From an uncultured Bacteroidales bacterium (lineage in GTDB: Bacteria > Bacteroidota > Bacteroidia > Bacteroidales > UBA932), in NCBI GenBank assembly GCA_947168065.1, contig CAMVKH010000004.1, positions 62,001 through 126,000 on the forward strand: a DNA stretch of 64,000 nucleotides. Direction: 5' to 3'. The notes below the pieces were generated by a model that ran no database searches, had not been told where the DNA came from, and saw nothing but the letters and a program-made list of their open reading frames with translations. Shown here piece by piece: positions 59,006-64,000 of this stretch (the stretch's first letter is position 1; every line of letters starts with the position of its first letter). The position numbers and the translations under genes are program-made.

Positions 59006-59758
59006 TTACCCGGCCGGAGCCAGCAGGATTTCAGCACAGAAAGAAGAACGGCCGCCGACTCTTCCCTCGACGACCCATCCGTCCTCGACGGACGAACGGA
59101 ACAGCTCGACCACTTCGCCGGGCAGGGCTTCCTTGTTGAAATTGATACGCAAACTCCGGACGCGGCGCGTGGCCAGTGTCTCGTAGTCCAGGCAGTCCAT
59201 AGCCCAGACCACATAACGGGCATTGTTGGTGTGCCCCACGAAATCGATGTCCGAATAGGATACTTTGTGTTCGGCGACCTGCTCGATCTCGCCTTCCGGC
59301 ATCTGAACCTTCCCGCAAGGGGTTTCAATGGCGTTTTCGGGACAGATGGTATCGAGGGGAAGCTGGTCTTCCAGATGCTCGCGCCGCAGGAGCCGGCGCG
59401 TGTTCATATCGATGATCAGCCAGGAAGAAGTGGCCACGACGGCAGGTTGCCCGTCAGCCCCGGTCATCCGGAAGTCACGCACATAGAAGGGGCCTTCGAA
59501 ACCCTTGTGCCAGGTCTGCAGCGTCACGGCATCCTTCCAGCGCGGCATCGCGAGAAAATGTGCCTCGAAGCGTGAGAGCACCCACGCGGTTCCGTAGCGT
59601 TGCAAGGCATCGAAACCGAAGCCCAGCGAATCAGCCGACACATTGGCGATTTCCTGCGCCATATCCATGAAGGCGCCCGGTTTCAGATAATGGGACACGT
59701 CGGTGTCGTAACAGGGCACCGTCAGTCGTTGCGTGGTTATTTTTTCGGTCATTTCCAT
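59006..59758 (-). CDS. Acyl-ACP thioesterase
   Basis: Double hot-dog layout; CYDTDVSHYLKPGAFMDMAQEIAN; VSYSDIDFVGHTNNARYVVWAMDCL. Confidence 0.92.
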   Translation of the reverse strand: MEMTEKITTQRLTVPCYDTDVSHYLKPGAFMDMAQEIANVSADSLGFGFDALQRYGTAWVLSRFEAHFLAMPRWKDAVTLQTWHKGFEGPFYVRDFRMTGADGQPAVVATSSWLIIDMNTRRLLRREHLEDQLPLDTICPENAIETPCGKVQMPEGEIEQVAEHKVSYSDIDFVGHTNNARYVVWAMDCLDYETLATRRVRSLRINFNKEALPGEVVELFRSSVEDGWVVEGRVGGRSSFCAEILLAPAG

Positions 59759-59763
59759 GAGGG

Positions 59764-61551
59764 TCAGGCTTTGTAACGGGTTTCCGCATCCGGAGTTTCC
59801 GTCCTGTAGCCGATGGGATTTCGCCGGTTGGCTTTGGCAAGGGAGGAAGGGTTGCAGCGGATGGATTCTTCCAGGTGACGCTGGGTAATCACTTCGTCGG
59901 CCAGGGCCGCGATCAGGGCGGCATCGTTGGCGATGAAGGCGATGTCGGACGAGGCGTAGCCATCCGTCAGGGAGGCCAGCCGGTCCAGATTGATGTCGTC
60001 GGCCAGCGGACGGCCTTTGAGGTGATGGATGAACATCGCGCGACGGGTCGCGGCGTCCGGAGCGGGCACTTCGATCTGCAGGTCCAGACGGCCCTTGCGC
60101 AGGACAGCCGGGTCGATCATATCCATCCGGTTGGTGGTTCCGATGACGAAGATGCCGCGCTGGGCGCAGTTGTTGAGCTGGGAGAGGAACTCGTTGACTT
60201 CCTCCGGACGATGCCGCGCCGCATCGCTGCCACGCGCGGGGACAAAGGAGTCGAATTCGTCAAAACACAGCACTGTCGGCGCTTTGGCCTGGGCTTCCTG
60301 GAAAAGGGCGGCAATCTTGCCCTGCGTACCGTGGATATAGGTACTGCCCAGGTCCGAACCGTTGACCACCATATAATTGAAGCGGGACTCCTCGGCGAAT
60401 TTTTCGGCGAAATAGGTCTTTCCGCAGCCCGGAGGGCCGTAGAGCAGCATACCGTTGGGCGGCAGCAGACGGTACTTCCGCGCCTTTTCGCGGTCGCGCA
60501 GGACCCAGATCACCCGCTCGGTGAGCATCTTCTTGAGATCTTCCATCCCGGCCACGTCGGCAAAGCCGCCCTGGCGCGTATTGCGCTGCATGGCTTTCTT
60601 GAGTTCCGTGCCGTCGGTCGTCGCCACCAGGCCCGAGGGAGACGAAGGACGGGCGGGGCGCTGGGGAGTGGCCGTGCGATGCCGGTCCTCTCCGGACGCC
60701 GAGACGCCGAGAAGTAGCAGCATCTTGGCGGGAGAGGGCCGCTGCTGCGGATTGATGTGCAAACCGGTGAGCACCAATTTCTGCAACTGGGGATCGGCCG
60801 CGTGCAGGGCCGCAGGCCATACCGGCTCGCGGCGGCGTGCCTCCCGGAGCTGGTCGATCTGCTGCCAGAGCGGCTCCTGTTCATCCAGGGTCAGGTTCCA
60901 CGGCGCCTGTCCGCAAAGCATCGTAAAGACCAGCGCGGCGACGGAGAAGGCGTCGCTCTCCGGCGAGAAATGGCCCTCCAGCGCTTCAGGCGCCGTAAAG
61001 AGCAGGTTCAAATCCTCCAGGGGGAAGGGTGGATTGCCGTCGAAGGGCGCGCAGGCGTGGCCCAAGTCGATGATCTTGGGGACCACCGCGCTGCCGGCCT
61101 GCGTTTCCAGCAGGATGTTGCGCGGAGTGATGTCGTTGTGGTTCAGGCCCAGTGAGTTTTGGAGATAGACCAGCCCCTCGAGCACAGGGATGATCATCGC
61201 CCGCACTTCCGGGCCTGTGAAACGCCTCCCTTCGCCGAGCAGTTCTGAAAGGAGCACACCCCGGAAAAACTGCATGGCCAGCCAGGGGTAACTGAGCCCC
61301 TGGACGGAAAGGACGCTGTCGGTGACATACGAGATGACATTGGGATGGTCGACGCGGCGGCTCGACACGATTTCCGTCACCTCCCCTTCCGTGAACCAGG
61401 TGGCGGGCACCTTGTCCGGATCGAAGAGTTTCAGGAAGAACGTGCCCTTTTCCGGATTTCCTACCACATAGCAGTCGTTGTACAGACCCTCCTTGATGAA
61501 GCGCTGCACCTTGTAGGGGCCGATCGGAGCATTGTCAGGCAGACGGATCAT
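59764..61551 (-). CDS. Protein kinase-like domain fused to AAA+ ATPase
   Basis: Kinase: FFLKLF Lys, LNHNDITPRNILLE, IIDLGHA, TAPEAL. AAA+: GPPGCGKT, VLCFDEFDSF, IGTTNRMDMID, RKGRLD. Confidence 0.9.
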   Translation of the reverse strand: MIRLPDNAPIGPYKVQRFIKEGLYNDCYVVGNPEKGTFFLKLFDPDKVPATWFTEGEVTEIVSSRRVDHPNVISYVTDSVLSVQGLSYPWLAMQFFRGVLLSELLGEGRRFTGPEVRAMIIPVLEGLVYLQNSLGLNHNDITPRNILLETQAGSAVVPKIIDLGHACAPFDGNPPFPLEDLNLLFTAPEALEGHFSPESDAFSVAALVFTMLCGQAPWNLTLDEQEPLWQQIDQLREARRREPVWPAALHAADPQLQKLVLTGLHINPQQRPSPAKMLLLLGVSASGEDRHRTATPQRPARPSSPSGLVATTDGTELKKAMQRNTRQGGFADVAGMEDLKKMLTERVIWVLRDREKARKYRLLPPNGMLLYGPPGCGKTYFAEKFAEESRFNYMVVNGSDLGSTYIHGTQGKIAALFQEAQAKAPTVLCFDEFDSFVPARGSDAARHRPEEVNEFLSQLNNCAQRGIFVIGTTNRMDMIDPAVLRKGRLDLQIEVPAPDAATRRAMFIHHLKGRPLADDINLDRLASLTDGYASSDIAFIANDAALIAALADEVITQRHLEESIRCNPSSLAKANRRNPIGYRTETPDAETRYKA

Positions 61552-61563
61552 AACGACGTAGGA

Positions 61564-61989
61564 TTAAAGCGGGGTGACGTCCAGACTCAGGGACGAACTG
61601 TAGAAAGAAAGGCTGTTGACCTGCACCCGCTCGAGTAAGCGGGCGAGCTGCGGAATGGCCGCCAGATTGAGGACGGCACGACCGCCCGAGAAGCTCTCCA
61701 CGAACCCCTCCGGCAACTTCTGCATAAGTTTCTGCGAAGCCATGTCAAGGGCCATGTTGCCGGCTTTTCCCGCATCGAGCTGCAGGACCGCGCGGCGGCC
61801 GTCGAACTCGACCAGCTGCAAATCGGCCGAGACCGTGTGGGTGATCGGACGGTTGATGACCGGCAGGGAAATCGAGGCCTCGTAGGTGAACGTCAGCGTA
61901 TCCGGGCCTTTGTATTGGATGCCGACAGACTGTCCGCTCCGCTGGCGGACCAGCTGGGAAATCTCGTCGTAAGATGCAGAAATAACCAT
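61564..61989 (-). CDS. Conserved-looking protein of unknown function, first gene of kinase-AAA operon
   Basis: 141 aa beta-rich ORF, 12-bp gap to kinase-AAA gene. Confidence 0.7.
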   Translation of the reverse strand: MVISASYDEISQLVRQRSGQSVGIQYKGPDTLTFTYEASISLPVINRPITHTVSADLQLVEFDGRRAVLQLDAGKAGNMALDMASQKLMQKLPEGFVESFSGGRAVLNLAAIPQLARLLERVQVNSLSFYSSSLSLDVTPL

Positions 61990-62061
61990 TCTTCCTCAAT
62001 TTTTTCTCAAATTTAACGATTGTTTCACGATATTTGCAGATAAAGCTGGAAAATTTCCCCC

Positions 62062-62760
62062 ATGAGACGATTTATACCCGTCCTGATTCTTCTGACACTC
62101 TCCTGCGCGCTCCAGGCACAGGCCCTGCCGTTCGGCTCCGAGACCCTCTCCTACTCCGTACGGCACAATCTCTTTCCCGGCGACATCGGCACGATGACCT
62201 TCCGCGGAAAGGATGCCGGCGGCAACTACAAAGTTGAAGCGACCCTGAAAGCCGCTGTCGGAAACATCTATACGCTTGATTGCGATTATACCTCCGTCTT
62301 CCAGAAAGATGCACAACTGACACCGGTTTCTGCCACGCGCAGCCAGACCGAAAAGAAATACTGGGCCAAAGGCAAGTATGACTGGTCCGCACCCGGAAAG
62401 GTCCACCTCGACGTGACCAAGAGCACCCGGGCGCCCCGCAACGAGACCCTCAACTGGTCCGGCACCGTCCGCGACCTGCTGGGCACCATCTGGTGGCTCC
62501 GCAGTCTCGATTACGACAAGGCGATGACTTCCAGCAACGCCCTGCTTCTGGATCACGACGCCCTTCCCGTGACCATCTCTTCCTGCACCCGCAAGACCAT
62601 CAAATCCGGCGGCAAGCAGACCCCTGTCATCGAAGTGGCCATCGCCCAGAACGGCAAGGAAGCCCTCCGCCTGACTCTGACCGACGACAGCCGCCGTATC
62701 CCGCTCAAGTTCTCCCTCTCCCTGCCCTTCGGTACCATCAAGGGCACCCTCAAGTCCTAA
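62062..62760 (+). CDS. DUF3108-like secreted protein
   Basis: Signal peptide; LPFGSETLSYSVRHNLFPGDIGTMTFRGKDAGGNYKVEATLKA. Confidence 0.8.
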   Translation: MRRFIPVLILLTLSCALQAQALPFGSETLSYSVRHNLFPGDIGTMTFRGKDAGGNYKVEATLKAAVGNIYTLDCDYTSVFQKDAQLTPVSATRSQTEKKYWAKGKYDWSAPGKVHLDVTKSTRAPRNETLNWSGTVRDLLGTIWWLRSLDYDKAMTSSNALLLDHDALPVTISSCTRKTIKSGGKQTPVIEVAIAQNGKEALRLTLTDDSRRIPLKFSLSLPFGTIKGTLKS

Positions 62761-62773
62761 CTATCCATCCGAT

Positions 62774-64000
62774 ATGAGTCTGACCCCATTTGCAAGACTG
62801 GTATTCGCGCCGCGGGCGCGGGAGTTGAAACGTCAACGGACAGAAGGGGACGCCGCCCAAAGGGAGGCGCTCTCCTTTTTGATGCGCAGGGCCGCTGGTA
62901 CCGAGTACGGGAAGCAGCACGGCTTCGCTTCGGTCCGCACCTACGAAGATTTCGCGGCATCCTGCCCTGTCAACACTTATGAGGAACTCAAGGGCGGCAT
63001 CGACCGGATGCGGCACGGAGAGCGCGACATCCTCTGGCCCGGGGCCGTGAAGTGGTATGCCAAATCTTCCGGCACAACGGCCGACAAGTCGAAGTTCATC
63101 CCCGTAAGTGCCGAAGGCCTGCAGAATGCCCACTACCAGGGTGGATTCGATTCCCTAGCCTATTACCTTGACAATCACCCGGAAAGCCGCATCTTCGACG
63201 GCAAGGCGCTCATCCTGGGCGGCAGCCACGCCCCAAACTACAACGTGAAAGACTCGCTGGTAGGCGACGTGAGCGCCATCATGCTCGAAAACATCAATCC
63301 CATCGCCAACCTGGTGCGTGTCCCCAAAAAGGAGACGGCGCTGATCGCCGACTTTGAGGTCAAGCGCGACCGCATCGCCCGCGAGACCATGAACCAGAAC
63401 GTCACCAACATCAGCGGCGTTCCGTCCTGGATGATGTCGGTCCTGACGCGTGTGATGGAACTGTCCGGCAAGTCGCATCTGGAAGAGGTCTGGCCCAATC
63501 TCGAAGTCTTTTTCCACGGCGGCGTAGCCTTCACGCCCTATCGCGCCCAGTACCAGCGCCTGATCACCTCGCCCAAGATGCATTATATGGAAACGTACAA
63601 TGCCAGCGAGGGATTCTTCGGCCTCCAGGACGACCCGGCCGATCCGGCCATGCGCCTGACGCTCGACTACGGCATCTTCTACGAATTCATCCCGATGGAA
63701 GACTTCGGGAAGGAGAACCCCGCTGTCGTGCCGATCTGGGGCGTCGAGACCGGAAAGAATTACGCGATGGTCATCTCCACGTGCTGCGGTCTGTGGCGCT
63801 ATCTGATCGGCGACACGGTCCGCTTCACCTCCAGGAATCCGTACAAGTTCGTCATCACCGGCCGGACGAAGCACTTCATCAACGCCTTCGGTGAAGAACT
63901 GATCGTCGACAATGCCGAACAAGGCCTGGCCTTCGCCTGCCGCGAAACCGGCGCCGAAGTGCTGGAATACACCGCCGCTCCCGTGTTCATGGACGACAAT
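62774..64000 (+). CDS. GH3 auxin-responsive promoter-family protein (acyl-adenylate enzyme), 3' truncated by window end
   Basis: MSLTPFARLVFAPRARELKRQ...; VKWYAKSSGTTADKSKFIPVS; YNASEGFFGLQDDP; frame open to window end, missing from ORF track. Confidence 0.92.
   Translation, partial: MSLTPFARLVFAPRARELKRQRTEGDAAQREALSFLMRRAAGTEYGKQHGFASVRTYEDFAASCPVNTYEELKGGIDRMRHGERDILWPGAVKWYAKSSGTTADKSKFIPVSAEGLQNAHYQGGFDSLAYYLDNHPESRIFDGKALILGGSHAPNYNVKDSLVGDVSAIMLENINPIANLVRVPKKETALIADFEVKRDRIARETMNQNVTNISGVPSWMMSVLTRVMELSGKSHLEEVWPNLEVFFHGGVAFTPYRAQYQRLITSPKMHYMETYNASEGFFGLQDDPADPAMRLTLDYGIFYEFIPMEDFGKENPAVVPIWGVETGKNYAMVISTCCGLWRYLIGDTVRFTSRNPYKFVITGRTKHFINAFGEELIVDNAEQGLAFACRETGAEVLEYTAAPVFMDDN

Noticed and set aside
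1-64000. rRNA, tRNA, integrase or phage structural genes
   Set aside because: None recognised on either strand; intergenic gaps are too short or otherwise explained

Overview
The window is a gene-dense, GC-rich chromosomal segment from a Bacteroidetes/Bacteroidales-type bacterium. Supporting signs are TAnnTTTG-type -7 boxes, gene content (GH92, M49, C11 and BT_3928-like proteins) and many short lipoproteins. It is mostly housekeeping: infB (partial), purB, rimM-rpsP, murF, dut, pepD, rpsF-rpsR-rplI, tmk, folP, rplY/ctc, pth, manA, pcnB-like, holA, alr, a FakA/FakB-GNAT-plsX-ACP operon, an acyl-ACP thioesterase and a GH3-family protein (partial at the right edge). The strongest non-coding signal is a 74-bp element present in two identical, inverted copies (4590-4663 on -, 9840-9913 on +). 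Each copy lies just 3' of a gene. Each has a perfect sigma-54 promoter consensus (TGGCACACCCTTTGCT), then about 80 nt ending in an intrinsic terminator whose arms differ between copies while keeping the stem. The predicted RNA is antisense to a sequence resembling a SusC-like translation start (AACCTATGAAAAAACTATTC). I read it as a candidate sigma-54-dependent, multi-copy trans-acting sRNA family. Other notable items are a RAYT-type Y1 transposase bracketed by duplicated REP-hairpin pairs, a second Y1 transposase, an orphan REP-like doublet, a palindromic repeat inserted in frame into cutC, a 199-bp structured intergenic element, a protein kinase-AAA+ ATPase fusion, and a shared palindromic divergent promoter. 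No rRNA, tRNA, CRISPR array or prophage was seen. All calls were made by reading the sequence; no searches were run.
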